From contig NZ_MAQW01000001.1 in the NCBI RefSeq assembly GCF_001682855.1, positions 640,443-704,442 of the forward strand: DNA of 64,000 nucleotides, given 5' to 3'. The position numbers and the translations under genes were made by a program. The notes beneath the pieces are model-generated. The model had not been told where the DNA came from. It made no database searches and saw nothing but the letters and a program-made list of their open reading frames with translations. Shown piece by piece: positions 33,359 through 42,891 of this stretch; position 1 is the stretch's first letter, and every line of letters begins with the position of its first letter. The stretch comes from Bacillus sp. FJAT-27264 (lineage in GTDB: Bacteria; Bacillota; Bacilli; Paenibacillales; Paenibacillaceae).

Positions 33359-34432
33359 GTGGCTGAACCAGCAAACCGCATTGAAATAGGAATTAGTACA
33401 TTTCTGGAAACAACTCCCGATTTGAAAACGGGTGAAATTATGAGTCATGCGCAGCGGATGCGCAACGCTGTAGAGGAGATTGTTCTGGCCGATCAGGTTG
33501 GCCTGGATGTATACGGCATCGGTGAGCATCACCGGGCGGATTATGCGGGCACCGCTCCAGAGATAGTGCTTGCGGCTGCAGCCTCTGTAACGAAACGTAT
33601 TCGGCTGACCAGTGCCGTGACCGTGTTATCCTCGGCCGACCCGGTCCGCGTCTACCAGGCCTTCTCTTCACTGGACGGCCTCTCGAACGGCCGGGCAGAG
33701 ATTATGGCTGGACGCGGCTCATTCACGGAGTCCTTCCCGCTCTTTGGCTACAGCCTGGATGACTATAACGAGCTGTTCGAAGAGAATCTGGAGCTGCTGC
33801 TAGCTATCAGAGCATCGGAGAAGGTCAACTGGCGCGGCGGACACCGACCGGCCATTCATAACCTCGGTGTCTACCCACGCTCCGTTCAGGATCCGCTGCC
33901 GGTCTGGGTCGGTACCGGTGGTAATGCCGAATCCGCTATTCGTGCAGGGGTACTGGGTCTGCCGATCGCCTTCGCGATTATTGGCGGCATGCCAGAGCAG
34001 TTCGCTCCACTCGTCCGGCTGTACAAACAGGCCGCCGCACAGGCCGGGCATGATCCTGCGAAGCTACAAATTGCCACCCATTCGCACGGCTTTGTCAGCG
34101 ATACGACCGAACAAGCTGCTGAGCTGCTCTACCCACCGATACAGGCCCAGATGAATGTCATCGGGCGTGAGCGTGGCTGGAGTCAGCCTTACAGCCGGGC
34201 GACCTTCGATGCCGCCCGCAGCTTGCGCGGCGCCCTGTATTTGGGCGACCCGGAGTATGTCGCAGAGAAAATCATTCTGCTGCGCAAAAATCTGGGCATT
34301 ACCCGTTTCTTCCTGCATTTGAGCGCAGGTACGCTGCCACATGAGGAGCTCATGCATGCGATTGAATTGCTGGGCACCAAGGTCGCGCCTATTGTACGCA
34401 AAGAATTGGCCCGCATCGAGGGCTGGGAATAA
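33359..34432 (+). CDS. LLM-class flavin-dependent oxidoreductase (luciferase-like)
   Basis: A 357-residue TIM-barrel FMN- or F420-type monooxygenase-like enzyme: DVYGIGEHHRADYAGTAPEIVLAAA, IRLTSAVTVLSSADPVRVYQAF, LDGLSNGRAEIMAGRGSFTESFPLFG, LPVWVGTGGNAESAIRAG. GTG 33359 has AAGGAGG 8 bases before. A single gene with a strong terminator; substrate unknown. Confidence 0.9.
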   Translation: MAEPANRIEIGISTFLETTPDLKTGEIMSHAQRMRNAVEEIVLADQVGLDVYGIGEHHRADYAGTAPEIVLAAAASVTKRIRLTSAVTVLSSADPVRVYQAFSSLDGLSNGRAEIMAGRGSFTESFPLFGYSLDDYNELFEENLELLLAIRASEKVNWRGGHRPAIHNLGVYPRSVQDPLPVWVGTGGNAESAIRAGVLGLPIAFAIIGGMPEQFAPLVRLYKQAAAQAGHDPAKLQIATHSHGFVSDTTEQAAELLYPPIQAQMNVIGRERGWSQPYSRATFDAARSLRGALYLGDPEYVAEKIILLRKNLGITRFFLHLSAGTLPHEELMHAIELLGTKVAPIVRKELARIEGWE

Positions 34433-34468
34433 CCCTATTAGCCTTAGACTTCGACTTGGAATTGCAAG

Positions 34469-34503
34469 CGAGCTGCCTCATTATGAGAGCAGCTCGTTTT
34501 TTT
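34469..34503 (+). terminator. Rho-independent terminator
   Basis: CGAGCTGC / GCAGCTCG stem and a T7 run. Confidence 0.9.
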
Positions 34504-34553
34504 ACACCAATATGCTATATAGATTGAACAAAAAATATGGGGAACAGAATGGA

Positions 34554-34663
34554 GCGAAAGTTTGGAACTGAAGGAGCGATAGCGACCGCCTAAAAGCTCT
34601 CGGAAGGAAAGCTCGCATCGAAGCATAGGACCTCCGCATTTTATCCGCGAATAGCGGTACAGC
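34554..34663 (-). repeat. Dispersed intergenic repeat, copy A
   Basis: Read on the minus strand this segment aligns with 48495-48602 on the plus strand. Shared blocks in order are CCG..T..GCGG.T..AAT..GG, TGCTT-CGATG-GAGCTTTCCT, AGCTTT..GGCG..CGCT, CGCTCCT, and AGTTCCAAAC. It is noncoding and lies between a terminator and the mgtC stop. Confidence 0.7.
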
Positions 34664-35164
34664 TTATGCGCTTAAATCCTTCTTGTTCTCCTTGGATTCC
34701 AGCTTCTTGTGCTCCCATTTCTCAATCCACCCGCCTACACGGATGAAGAAGAAAGCCACTACAATCGAGAACGTTACAATCCCGAAGAAGCCCGCCCCGG
34801 TTCCAATGCCAACTCCACCTGCGAACAGGATCATCGCCGCAGACGTCAAGCCTTTTACTTCAAAACCAGCCTTCATGATCAGTCCTGCGCCAAGAAAACC
34901 GAGGCCGGAGACAATCTGCGCCGCCAGACGCATGGGGTCCATCATCGTCCGGTTATGTAGCTGACCGTATACTTCGACACTTTCAATAGATACGATTGTG
35001 ATTAAAGCAGAAGCAACCGTGACGAATGTGTACGTCTTCACACCTGCCGGCTTGTTCTTGTGGGTCCGGTCGAACCCGATCAGCAGCCCCAGAACGGCAC
35101 TGATTAGAATTCGAATATAATATTCAAAAGGTACGGCATAGCCAATCGATGTAATCGTTGTCAT
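34664..35164 (-). CDS. MgtC/SapB family membrane protein
   Basis: A 166-residue inner-membrane protein with four to five helices: ILISAVLGLLIGFDRTHKNKPAGVKTYTFVTVASAL, AAQIVSGLGFLGAGLIMK, GLTSAAMILFAGGVGIGTG. The N-terminal MgtC domain is complete and the C-terminal tail is short. Family members affect Mg2+ homeostasis and, in pathogens, F-ATPase; exact role here unknown. ATG 35164 has GAGG upstream. Confidence 0.9.
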   Translation of the reverse strand: MTTITSIGYAVPFEYYIRILISAVLGLLIGFDRTHKNKPAGVKTYTFVTVASALITIVSIESVEVYGQLHNRTMMDPMRLAAQIVSGLGFLGAGLIMKAGFEVKGLTSAAMILFAGGVGIGTGAGFFGIVTFSIVVAFFFIRVGGWIEKWEHKKLESKENKKDLSA

Positions 35165-35193
35165 TTGTTACCTCGCTAACCTGGAACGCCCTG

Positions 35194-36228
35194 TTACGTC
35201 TTATCGACTGAAGCGCAAGAGTCTCTCTCAATAAATTTGCTAGGGACGGTCCAATGATTGTCATATTCCCCCTCCAGCACACCCAGCTTATGCATAAGCA
35301 GTCTTACCGACTGTACCCCAAGTTCAGAGGGTTGCAGATCCATTCCTGTCAAAGCGGGCCTTACCTGATGCATCATGGACAAATCGCCGCAGATCACGAA
35401 TAAAGAAATATCCTCCGGTACAGAGAGACCGACTTCGTTAATGGCGTTGAGCGCACTGAGTGCCGAACGGTCATCATCGGCGATGATTGCTGTAATGCGC
35501 TCAGGATGATTCTTCAAAGTACGCATCGTCTCATCGTACCCATATTTTATATACTCGTCAGAGTGAATATCCGGCTTGCTATAGATCATCTCCGGCTGCA
35601 CAGTTATTCCGTGTTCCTCCAATACCCGTACAAATTCCTCCATCCGCTCAATCCCCACGGTCATTCGATCCCCAGCATTCAGGAACATAATATTATGGTG
35701 ACCCAAACCGATCAGATACTCACAGATATATCGAATGATGCCCTTGTTGTCGTTGTTGACGGTAGACACATCCTGGATTCCCTCGTTGATGATTCTGCCG
35801 ACTGTGACAAACGGAATTTCATTTTGGTGCAGGAGATTTATCCGGTCATCCTCTTCCGTTGGACCGAGCACAATCGCTCCATCGATAGGGTAGCTGGCTA
35901 GTGAAGGCGTCTTAACCTCACCCGTCGGAATCATATCCAGCAGCACACGGTATCCGTAATTGGAGGCTTCCAACAACACTCCGTTAATAAATTGGTTATG
36001 GAACATGCTAAAAAAGAATTTACGGTGCGGAATCATCAGCCCGATCGCCATTGTTTTCTTGGTGACCAGGCTTCTTGCTATATGATTCGGCACGTAATTC
36101 AGTTCTTTCGAGACTTGAAGCACTCTCTCCGTTACCTTCTTGCTCGTGGGCCTCTTCTGACTGAATACGTTGGATACCGTTCCTTTGGATACACCCGCCA
36201 GGCGGGCCACATCGTCAATCTTCGCCAT
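35194..36228 (-). CDS. LacI family repressor, last gene of the Opp-type transporter operon
   Basis: A 344-residue LacI repressor: helix-turn-helix KIDDVARLAGVSKGTVSNVFSQKRPTSKKV, hinge NYVPNHIARSLVTKK, then a periplasmic-binding-like sugar domain. It lies 24 bases after the transporter ATPase genes, so it is probably co-transcribed and autoregulated. Three TTAAACCGGTTTAA-type palindromes upstream of the binding-protein gene (42741-42855) are its likely operators, by analogy with LacI sites that have a central CG. Confidence 0.9.
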   Translation of the reverse strand: MAKIDDVARLAGVSKGTVSNVFSQKRPTSKKVTERVLQVSKELNYVPNHIARSLVTKKTMAIGLMIPHRKFFFSMFHNQFINGVLLEASNYGYRVLLDMIPTGEVKTPSLASYPIDGAIVLGPTEEDDRINLLHQNEIPFVTVGRIINEGIQDVSTVNNDNKGIIRYICEYLIGLGHHNIMFLNAGDRMTVGIERMEEFVRVLEEHGITVQPEMIYSKPDIHSDEYIKYGYDETMRTLKNHPERITAIIADDDRSALSALNAINEVGLSVPEDISLFVICGDLSMMHQVRPALTGMDLQPSELGVQSVRLLMHKLGVLEGEYDNHWTVPSKFIERDSCASVDKT

Positions 36229-36252
36229 TTTAGGAATACCCTCTCTTCAACA

Positions 36253-37290
36253 CTAGTTCACTTGCAACTCGGCAGACTCAATGGGAACGCCGCGAAGCTG
36301 AAGCTTCTCTGCATAATGACATGCAGCAAAATGATTATAACCTACTTCTCGAAGCTCGGGCACTTCTTGGATACATTTCTCTGTCTTATAAGCACAGCGG
36401 GGATGAAAATGGCAGCCGCTTGGCGGATTCGCTGGATTCGGCACTTCTCCCTCCAGAATGATCCGCTCCTTCTTGAATTCGGGATTCGGCTGGGGTACAG
36501 CTGACATCAGAGCCTCCGTATAGGGATGCTGAGGATGTCCGAAGAGCGATTCCGTTGACGCCAGCTCCACGATTCTGCCCAGATGCATTACGGCTACCCG
36601 GTCAGAAATATTCTGTACGATAGAAAGATCGTGCGAAATGAAAATATAAGTGATCTTGTATTGCTCCTGCAAATCTTTGAGCAGGTTGATAATCTGTGCT
36701 TGAATCGAGACATCGAGCGCGGATACCGCCTCGTCACAGACAATCAGCCTAGGCTGTGTAATCAGCGCGCGCGCAATGGCAATCCGTTGCCGTTGTCCCC
36801 CGGAGAAGGCATGGGGATATCTTTTTAAATAACCTACATTCAATCCGGTCTTCTCGGCAATCTCCGTGACCTTGGCCTCCACCTCATCCTTGCTAAGCTT
36901 AAAATTGGCAATCAGCGGCTCGGCAATAATATCAAATACGTTCATCCGCGGACTGAGTGAGGAATAAGGGTCCTGAAAAATCATCTGAATATCCTTACGG
37001 TAAGCCTTGATTCCTTTACGGTCAAGTTTAAGATAATCAACGGCCTTTTTGTCCTCTGCATGATAGACAACACTGCCCGATGAGGCACTCACACCCCTGA
37101 CGATACAGCGTCCAAGCGTCGTTTTCCCGCAGCCGGATTCTCCGACAATACTAAGCGTCTCCCCTTCAAGCAGTTCAAATGAAATATCATTCAGGATATG
37201 AACAGGCTTTGGCTTTTTGAACAACGTCTTGTCGGATTTGACTTGAAAGCTCTTGTTCAGCTTGAGGACTTCAAGAATAGGTTTGGTCAT
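36253..37290 (-). CDS. Opp/Dpp-type ABC transporter ATP-binding protein (F subunit)
   Basis: A 345-residue cytoplasmic ATPase: Walker A GESGCGKTTLGR, Q-loop IFQDPYSSLSPR, signature SGGQRQRIAIARAL, Walker B RLIVCDEAVSALD, and the C-terminal oligopeptide/dipeptide transporter motif with cysteines (SGCHFHPRCAYKTEKC), which in relatives binds a 4Fe-4S cluster. ATG 37290 follows AAGGAG; codons to 37329 belong to the preceding gene. Its start overlaps the stop of the D-subunit gene (ATGA). Confidence 0.93.
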   Translation of the reverse strand: MTKPILEVLKLNKSFQVKSDKTLFKKPKPVHILNDISFELLEGETLSIVGESGCGKTTLGRCIVRGVSASSGSVVYHAEDKKAVDYLKLDRKGIKAYRKDIQMIFQDPYSSLSPRMNVFDIIAEPLIANFKLSKDEVEAKVTEIAEKTGLNVGYLKRYPHAFSGGQRQRIAIARALITQPRLIVCDEAVSALDVSIQAQIINLLKDLQEQYKITYIFISHDLSIVQNISDRVAVMHLGRIVELASTESLFGHPQHPYTEALMSAVPQPNPEFKKERIILEGEVPNPANPPSGCHFHPRCAYKTEKCIQEVPELREVGYNHFAACHYAEKLQLRGVPIESAELQVN

Positions 37291-38330
37291 TGTACTTCTC
37301 CTTCTCTCTGGTCCGCGTACAGGAAACATCTAACCATGTGCTCGTCAGAAATTGTGATTTTCGGTGCAGACTGTGCATTACATACGCCTTCGATCCGGTC
37401 TTTGCAGCGGTCATAAAATCCACACATTGGCGGCATGTTAATTGGCATTGGGACAGAGCCTTCAATGGAATCCAGCCGTTTACTCTTGTTCCCGCCTAGT
37501 CTAGGCATGGATCTGAGCAGGCCTTTGGTATAAGGGTGCTTCGGATTATTGAAAATTTCTTTCACCGGTGCCTGCTCCACGATTTTCCCAAGGTACATCA
37601 CCGCGACCTCATCGCACATCTCGGCGATAATCCCCAAATCATGAGTCACTAGCAGAATCGCCATGCCGAACTCCGCCTGCAGACTTTTCATAAGTTCCAG
37701 CACCTGCGCCTGAATCGTCACATCGAGCGCTGTCGTCGGCTCGTCAGCTATCAGAATTTCCGGGTTGCAGGACAGTGCCATAGAGATCATCGCCCGCTGG
37801 CGCATCCCTCCCGAGAATTCATGGGGGTATTGATCAAACCGTTTCGCCTGATCGGAAATGCCGACTTTGCTGAGCATCTCCAGTGCGATTCTTTTGGCTT
37901 CTTTCTTGTCCTTCGTCTGATGCGTCCGGATCGCTTCCATGATCTGATTCCCGATCGTATACATTGGCGAGAAGGCCGTCATCGGCTCTTGGAAGATCAT
38001 CGAGATTTTTCGGCCACGGATAGAGCGAATCTGCTTGCCAGTGGGCTTAAGGGATAAAAGATTTAGACCATTCAGCGCCGACTCCGATTCCGAATTGTAG
38101 GTGATCGTTCCGCTCGTTTCACATTCCTTCGGATTAATGCTGATGATAGAACGGCTGGTTAAGCTTTTACCGCAGCCGGATTCACCGACAAGGCCCAGCG
38201 TTTTGCCTTTGTAAATATTGAAGTCCACCCCATCCACGGCATTCATGATGCCACTTTCCATCTGGATCTTGATCTTTAAATCCTGAACGGACAGTAAAGG
38301 TTGCTCCTTCTGAGCCGCTTGAGTTGCCAT
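37287..38330 (-). CDS. Opp/Dpp-type ABC transporter ATP-binding protein (D subunit)
   Basis: A 347-residue ATPase: Walker [15 protein letters not shown]-loop [12 protein letters not shown], signature [14 protein letters not shown], Walker [14 protein letters not shown]-terminal [19 protein letters not shown] cluster motif. ATG 38330 has AGGGGAT before; the in-frame ATG at 38363 would overlap the preceding gene. It pairs with the F subunit to drive the OppB/C channel. Confidence 0.93.
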   Translation of the reverse strand: MATQAAQKEQPLLSVQDLKIKIQMESGIMNAVDGVDFNIYKGKTLGLVGESGCGKSLTSRSIISINPKECETSGTITYNSESESALNGLNLLSLKPTGKQIRSIRGRKISMIFQEPMTAFSPMYTIGNQIMEAIRTHQTKDKKEAKRIALEMLSKVGISDQAKRFDQYPHEFSGGMRQRAMISMALSCNPEILIADEPTTALDVTIQAQVLELMKSLQAEFGMAILLVTHDLGIIAEMCDEVAVMYLGKIVEQAPVKEIFNNPKHPYTKGLLRSMPRLGGNKSKRLDSIEGSVPMPINMPPMCGFYDRCKDRIEGVCNAQSAPKITISDEHMVRCFLYADQREGEVQ

Positions 38331-38362
38331 GCTATCCCCTCGCTTGCCTAGTATTTGTGACA

Positions 38363-39508
38363 TTATTTTTTGTACGGGTCAGCTGCGTCGCGCAAGCCGT
38401 CACCAATGAAGTTATAGGTCAATACGGTCAGAATGACTGCACCCAGTGGAAGGAGCTTCCATGGATACAAGGCCACATTCTCGATCTTTTGAGCCTCTTG
38501 CAGCAGCACACCCCAACTGGTCGCCGGCGAACGGACACCAAGTCCAAGGAAGCTCATGGCTGTCTCCCCCAAAATCATGCTGGGGATTGCCAAGGTCGTC
38601 GCTACGACCAGATAGCTCATAAAGCCGGGCAGCAGATGCTTCACAATAATCTTCGTATTGCCTACGCCAGCAATTCTTGCCGCTACCACATAATCTTCAT
38701 TCTTGAGCGAGATGAACTTGCCTCTGACGACACGTGCCAAATCCGTCCAGCCAATGAACGCAAAAATGATAACGATGTACAAATACATGGTCACCACCGG
38801 AATACGTGGCGGTATTGCAGCAGACAAAGCCATCCATAACGGCAACGTAGGGAAGGAACGGATAATTTCGATTACACGCTGAATCAGGGAATCAAGCCAG
38901 CCCCCAAAGTAACCGGAGATGCCGCCGATAATTAATCCCAGAACAAAGCTGATGCCTACGCCGACCAAAGGAATACTGAGCGAGATTTGACTGCCCAGCA
39001 CAATCCGGGAGAACAAATCACGGCCCATGCCATCCGTGCCGAGCAGGAAGATTCGTCCCGGCTCTTCTACTGCGAACAAATGGGTCGACATCGGGATCAG
39101 GCCGAGAAGTTTATATTCCTGCCCTTTCACGAAGAACTTGAAAGAGTGTCTTGTCTCTGTATCCGCAACAAACATCTTGCGTAAGGTTTCCGGGTCACGT
39201 TCCGTCTTCAGCCCATAAACAAATGGTTTGATATGAAACTTGCCTTCCGCATCCACAAACCGGAGACCCATGGGCGGAGCATTGACATATTTACTGTCAT
39301 AGCTTTGCAGATCGTATGGCGCGATGAATTGCGCAAACAAAGCTACGAGGTATAGCAAACCAAGAATATACATACTGATCCGAGCCAGTTTATGCTTCTT
39401 GAACTTCTGGTATATCAGCCGCCATTGCGAGCTGTAAACCGTGTCTTTGGGTGCCGCGGTGACTGGGGCTGCCGGTTTTTGACCTTTGAATAACGGTAAT
39501 GTTCTCAT
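38363..39508 (-). CDS. Opp/Dpp-type ABC transporter permease (C subunit) with long insertion
   Basis: A 381-residue inner-membrane permease. After TM1 (about 45-65) there is an insertion of roughly 100 residues (about 70-165) before the canonical LLGTDGMGRDLFSRIVLGSQISL; then four to five TMs with the EAA-like loop VVAARIAGVGNTKIIVKHLLP. Dipeptide permeases of this kind usually have a much shorter segment there. Such insertions are, to my knowledge, seen in Opp-type systems that carry oligosaccharides. Three bases separate it from the B subunit. Confidence 0.92.
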   Translation of the reverse strand: MRTLPLFKGQKPAAPVTAAPKDTVYSSQWRLIYQKFKKHKLARISMYILGLLYLVALFAQFIAPYDLQSYDSKYVNAPPMGLRFVDAEGKFHIKPFVYGLKTERDPETLRKMFVADTETRHSFKFFVKGQEYKLLGLIPMSTHLFAVEEPGRIFLLGTDGMGRDLFSRIVLGSQISLSIPLVGVGISFVLGLIIGGISGYFGGWLDSLIQRVIEIIRSFPTLPLWMALSAAIPPRIPVVTMYLYIVIIFAFIGWTDLARVVRGKFISLKNEDYVVAARIAGVGNTKIIVKHLLPGFMSYLVVATTLAIPSMILGETAMSFLGLGVRSPATSWGVLLQEAQKIENVALYPWKLLPLGAVILTVLTYNFIGDGLRDAADPYKK

Positions 39509-39510
39509 GA

Positions 39511-40509
39511 TTAAGATCCCCTGAACTCTGTGCGGATTTTTGGATCAAGCCAAGCTAGCAAAATATCGGAAATCAGGGTTCCGAGTACTGTCAGCAAAGC
39601 CATAATTAATAGGAAGGTTCCGGCAAGGTACATGTCCTGCCCCAACAGGGCGTTATGCATGACCGGACCTTGAATCGGCAGGTTCAATACAATTGCTGTA
39701 ATGGTCGCGCCCGTAAAGATCGAAGACAAGGACCAGCCAAAGGTACTCACAATCGGATTCAAGGCTGCACGGGTCGGATACTTGAACAAGATTTGCATCT
39801 CTGACAAGCCTTTGGCACGGGCAGTAACCACATTCGGTTTATTCAATTCGTCAAGCATCTGCCCCCGCATAATGCGCACCAGATCTGCCGTACCAGAAAG
39901 CCCGATGACGATAACTGGGATGACCATATGCTGCATTAAGTCTTTAATTTTGTCCATCGACCACGGCGCATTTACGTATTCCGGGGAAAATAAACCGAGC
40001 AACGGGTTGCCAAACCATTTATAGGACAGGAACATCAGAATAATCGCCAGCAGAAAGTTCGGGGTAGCCATCCCGATAAAGCTCAGGCCCGAGAAGAAAT
40101 AATCTCCTGCGGAATACTGCTTGACTGCTGTGTAAATTCCGATGGGGATCGCCACGATATAATGAAAGGCCATTGTCACTAAGGAGACGACTAGCGTCAG
40201 ACCCATATATTGCTGAATGACGGCCATAACCGGCTTGTTATAGTTGAACGAGAATCCGAAATCGCCATGCAGAATGATTTTTTTCATCCACATAAAATAC
40301 TGCTCATAGATCGGCCGGTCCAGGCCCAGATTTGCCCGCATCTGATCCATTTCCGCCTGGCTCATAATATCGCCGGAAGCGGACATTTTGGCCGCGTAGG
40401 AGGAGACATAATCTCCGGGCGGCAGTTGAATGATATAGAAGACGATGAAAGAGATTAAGATTACCACAGGTATCGCCAGCAGAATTCGTCTGATAATGTA
40501 TTGAAGCAC
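39511..40509 (-). CDS. Opp/Dpp-type ABC transporter permease (B subunit)
   Basis: A 332-residue inner-membrane permease with six helices: MLQYIIRRILLAIPVVILIS start, large external loop with GLDRPIYEQYFMWMKKIILHGDFGFSF, and the ATPase-contact loop NKPNVVTARAKGLSEMQILFKYPTRAALNP. GTG 40509 has GAGAGGA upstream. Member of the five-gene transporter operon. Confidence 0.93.
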   Translation of the reverse strand: MLQYIIRRILLAIPVVILISFIVFYIIQLPPGDYVSSYAAKMSASGDIMSQAEMDQMRANLGLDRPIYEQYFMWMKKIILHGDFGFSFNYNKPVMAVIQQYMGLTLVVSLVTMAFHYIVAIPIGIYTAVKQYSAGDYFFSGLSFIGMATPNFLLAIILMFLSYKWFGNPLLGLFSPEYVNAPWSMDKIKDLMQHMVIPVIVIGLSGTADLVRIMRGQMLDELNKPNVVTARAKGLSEMQILFKYPTRAALNPIVSTFGWSLSSIFTGATITAIVLNLPIQGPVMHNALLGQDMYLAGTFLLIMALLTVLGTLISDILLAWLDPKIRTEFRGS

Positions 40510-40561
40510 TTTGCAATCCTCTCCTCTACAACACTTAATGATACAAGTAGAAACGGCTTTG

Positions 40562-40682
40562 CCGTCCGCTAAGGGACGGTATCCGTTTCAACGAGCAATA
40601 TAAGGATGATTTATAGCTAAAACATAATAAATCCTTATATTTCAAAAGGAAACAATAGCGGGGATGTAATACCCCGCTATTG
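40562..40682 (-). promoter_or_regulatory. Two intercistronic hairpins between binding-protein and permease genes
   Basis: CCGTCC-GCTAAG-GGACGG (40562-40579) and CAATAGCGGGG / CCCCGCTATTG (40653-40663, 40672-40682, perfect 11 pairs). Neither is followed by a real U run. They may stabilise the binding-protein mRNA or act as a partial terminator, giving more binding protein than permease. Confidence 0.6.
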
Positions 40683-40702
40683 CCACCAGAAGGCTTCAAA
40701 GC

Positions 40703-42664
40703 TTACTGCTTGATAAAGAATTGTGCTGGATGTCCTTGCCCCAGGGAACGATATTCGTCACACCAGATGGCGTCGGTAGGAATGTTGTGAATTTTATTGT
40801 TGGCCACAATCAGCACTGGTGTTGGTCCTGCATAACCGATCACCCATTGGTTCTTCTGATGCAGCTTCACGATTTCATTGCTGTAATTGTTGATGTCCTC
40901 AAGCGTTTTGCTTGATTTTACTTTATCCCAGTACTCCAAGATCTTCGCTACATCACCTTCCGGTTTAACGCCTTCTTTACCACCGGATTGCGTGTAGAGC
41001 CCGTAATGACCAAGCCATGGCGTCATGACACGAAGCGGAACGAGGGTATCCGGACGGAAGGCTACGTTAGCGACAGAGATATTCTCAGTATGCATTGGAA
41101 TCTGGTTAGCGTACTTCATGTCAAATTGGGTAGTACCATCCACGATCTTCACGTTCGTTCTGAGACCCATTTCTTCATAGTACTTCTTGAGCAGCTCCAG
41201 GAATGGTGCATTGTCAGTGCTGCTTTCGACAATGGTTAGCGTCAGTTCCGAACCGTCAGCATTGTTACGGAAATTATTCTTATCACGCTTAGTCAGACCC
41301 AGTTCATCGAGGATCTTGTTCGCGCGTTCCGGATCATATTCAGCCCACTGTTTATCCCAGCCTTCCTGATACCCCATAACCCCTTTCGGAACAGAAGCCT
41401 GAATAGGCTCGCCCAGTCCGTTGGTTACGATCTCAGAGACTTCGTTCCGGTCAACCCCGATCGAAAGTGCTTCGCGGAATTTGATATCCTGGAACAGCTT
41501 CCGCAGGTTTGGATCTTCTGTCGTCTGGTTCAATTGAATACCGGCACTGGACCAGGATGGCTGTGTCCATGGAATGATGCGGAAGTCGCCTTTTTTCTCA
41601 TTTTCCTTCAGGACTGTGAAGTCCTTGGAATCAAAAATGGTCAAGTTATAATCGCCGGATAGTGTGCCTAGCACCTTTTGGCTCGGATCTTGAATCTTGG
41701 TCGCTACAATCCGGTCAATGTACGGTAGCTGCTTACCTTCTTTATCTGTTTTCCAATAGTAAGGGTTGCGTTCCATCACGAATTGGTCACCGTTAGGATC
41801 ATTCGTTGGTACCCAAGCACGAAGTGTCGGGATTTGGTAGTGCAGCCAGTCCGTATAACCGGTCTCCATAAGGAAGGTTTTCGGATCTTCATAGCCCCAC
41901 TCTTTGGTGATCTCCAGTGTCTTAGCATCGCCTACAAACTCAGGCAGGATCGTCTTGTGGAAGTGTGCCGGAGCAAAGAACCACTTGTTGTCAATGGCCA
42001 CACGCTCCAGGAAGAGCACGCTTGGATACTTGTGAGTCACTGTAAAGGTGTAATCATCCACCTTCTTGACTTCTGCCAGCGCTCTATCGCCGGTTGCCGG
42101 ATCGACGGAATAATAAGCATCGTAAATCTTTTTACCGAAAGTCTCTTTGGTCAGCATGTGCTCCCAATAGAAGAGGACATCATCGGCTGTGAAAGGAACA
42201 CCGTCAGACCATTTCATGCCTTCCCGCAAATGAATGGTGAACACTGTGGAATCCGCGTTAACTTCATAGCCTTTGGCAACGTTTGGTTCAACCTTATTGC
42301 CTTCCTGATTGAAGCGGAACAGTGCTTCTTCAGTCGGTTGACCAATCCCCCACTTGTCAGCTACGCCATTCCAAGGCATCTTCCAGTCGCCGCCATACTC
42401 TCCGATTTCATCAACGACATTCTCAACCATAATGTCCTTGGCAGCCGGAAGACGCTCTTCCAGCTTAGGCAGCTTTCCTTCAGAGACCAGCTTAGCCAGA
42501 TTGGGCGACTCTTTAGTGTTATTATTCTCTTTGACGATCGTTTCTTTCACATCCGGCGATTCCTTAACCTTCTCAGCTACGTTGTTAGAAGAAGAGAATG
42601 AACATCCTCCCAAGGCCGTTGTCATAAGGATAAGGCCAATTAACAATTTGCTTCCCCTTTTCAA
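40703..42664 (-). CDS. Opp/Dpp-type extracellular substrate-binding lipoprotein
   Basis: A 653-residue lipoprotein: signal with lipobox (LILMTTALGGCSFSSS), then a class-II cluster C binding fold (EEALFRFNQEGNKVEPNVAKGYEV, STVFTIHLREGMKWSDGVPFTADDVLFYWEHM). It is longer than most oligopeptide-binding proteins, like those relatives that bind oligosaccharides. TTG 42664 follows GGAGGGG. First gene of the transporter-LacI operon. Its promoter region carries an AAGCGCTT palindrome, a cre-like site and three LacI-type palindromes. Confidence 0.9.
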   Translation of the reverse strand: MKRGSKLLIGLILMTTALGGCSFSSSNNVAEKVKESPDVKETIVKENNNTKESPNLAKLVSEGKLPKLEERLPAAKDIMVENVVDEIGEYGGDWKMPWNGVADKWGIGQPTEEALFRFNQEGNKVEPNVAKGYEVNADSTVFTIHLREGMKWSDGVPFTADDVLFYWEHMLTKETFGKKIYDAYYSVDPATGDRALAEVKKVDDYTFTVTHKYPSVLFLERVAIDNKWFFAPAHFHKTILPEFVGDAKTLEITKEWGYEDPKTFLMETGYTDWLHYQIPTLRAWVPTNDPNGDQFVMERNPYYWKTDKEGKQLPYIDRIVATKIQDPSQKVLGTLSGDYNLTIFDSKDFTVLKENEKKGDFRIIPWTQPSWSSAGIQLNQTTEDPNLRKLFQDIKFREALSIGVDRNEVSEIVTNGLGEPIQASVPKGVMGYQEGWDKQWAEYDPERANKILDELGLTKRDKNNFRNNADGSELTLTIVESSTDNAPFLELLKKYYEEMGLRTNVKIVDGTTQFDMKYANQIPMHTENISVANVAFRPDTLVPLRVMTPWLGHYGLYTQSGGKEGVKPEGDVAKILEYWDKVKSSKTLEDINNYSNEIVKLHQKNQWVIGYAGPTPVLIVANNKIHNIPTDAIWCDEYRSLGQGHPAQFFIKQ

Positions 42665-42740
42665 GTTAACCCCTCCGTGTTTAGATTTACGATTTGTCTA
42701 GCGGAACTTGCTCTAGTTGTCTCCCACCTCCCAAGTGGAA

Positions 42741-42754
42741 TTAAACCGATTTAA
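42741..42754. promoter_or_regulatory. LacI-type operator O1
   Basis: TTAAACCGATTTAA, one mismatch from the perfect palindrome TTAAACCGGTTTAA, 77 bases before the binding-protein start. A possible second promoter (-35 TTTACA, minus strand 42778-42773) lies between O1 and O2. Confidence 0.75.
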
Positions 42755-42784
42755 CATAAATATAGAGTGCTATGTAAAATCGAT

Positions 42785-42800
42785 ATTAAACCGGTTTAAT
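42785..42800. promoter_or_regulatory. LacI-type operator O2
   Basis: ATTAAACCGGTTTAAT, perfect 16-base palindrome. Confidence 0.82.
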
Positions 42801-42841
42801 CGAAGCTTTAAAAAAATAATGGGCCTGTGACTTACCCCACA

Positions 42842-42855
42842 TTAAACCGGTTTAA
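42842..42855. promoter_or_regulatory. LacI-type operator O3
   Basis: TTAAACCGGTTTAA, perfect; 56 bases (centre to centre) from O2. Confidence 0.82.
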
Positions 42856-42873
42856 ATATCGTTAATACCAAAA

Positions 42874-42887
42874 TGAAAACGCTTTAT
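42874..42887. promoter_or_regulatory. cre-like CcpA site
   Basis: TGAAAACGCTTTAT matches the catabolite response element TGWAANCGNTNWCA at 12 of 14 positions and overlaps the predicted transcription start, a repressing position. Confidence 0.6.
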
Positions 42888-42891
42888 TTGT

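Noticed and set aside
41783..42601. Plus-strand open frame of 272 codons
   Set aside because: Antisense to the substrate-binding lipoprotein gene; no start signals.
36253..42664. Peptide import as the plain reading of the Opp/Dpp transporter
   Set aside because: Not excluded, but the LacI repressor, sugar-hydrolase neighbour, long OppC insertion and large binding protein make a sugar substrate more likely; so no opp/dpp gene symbols were given.
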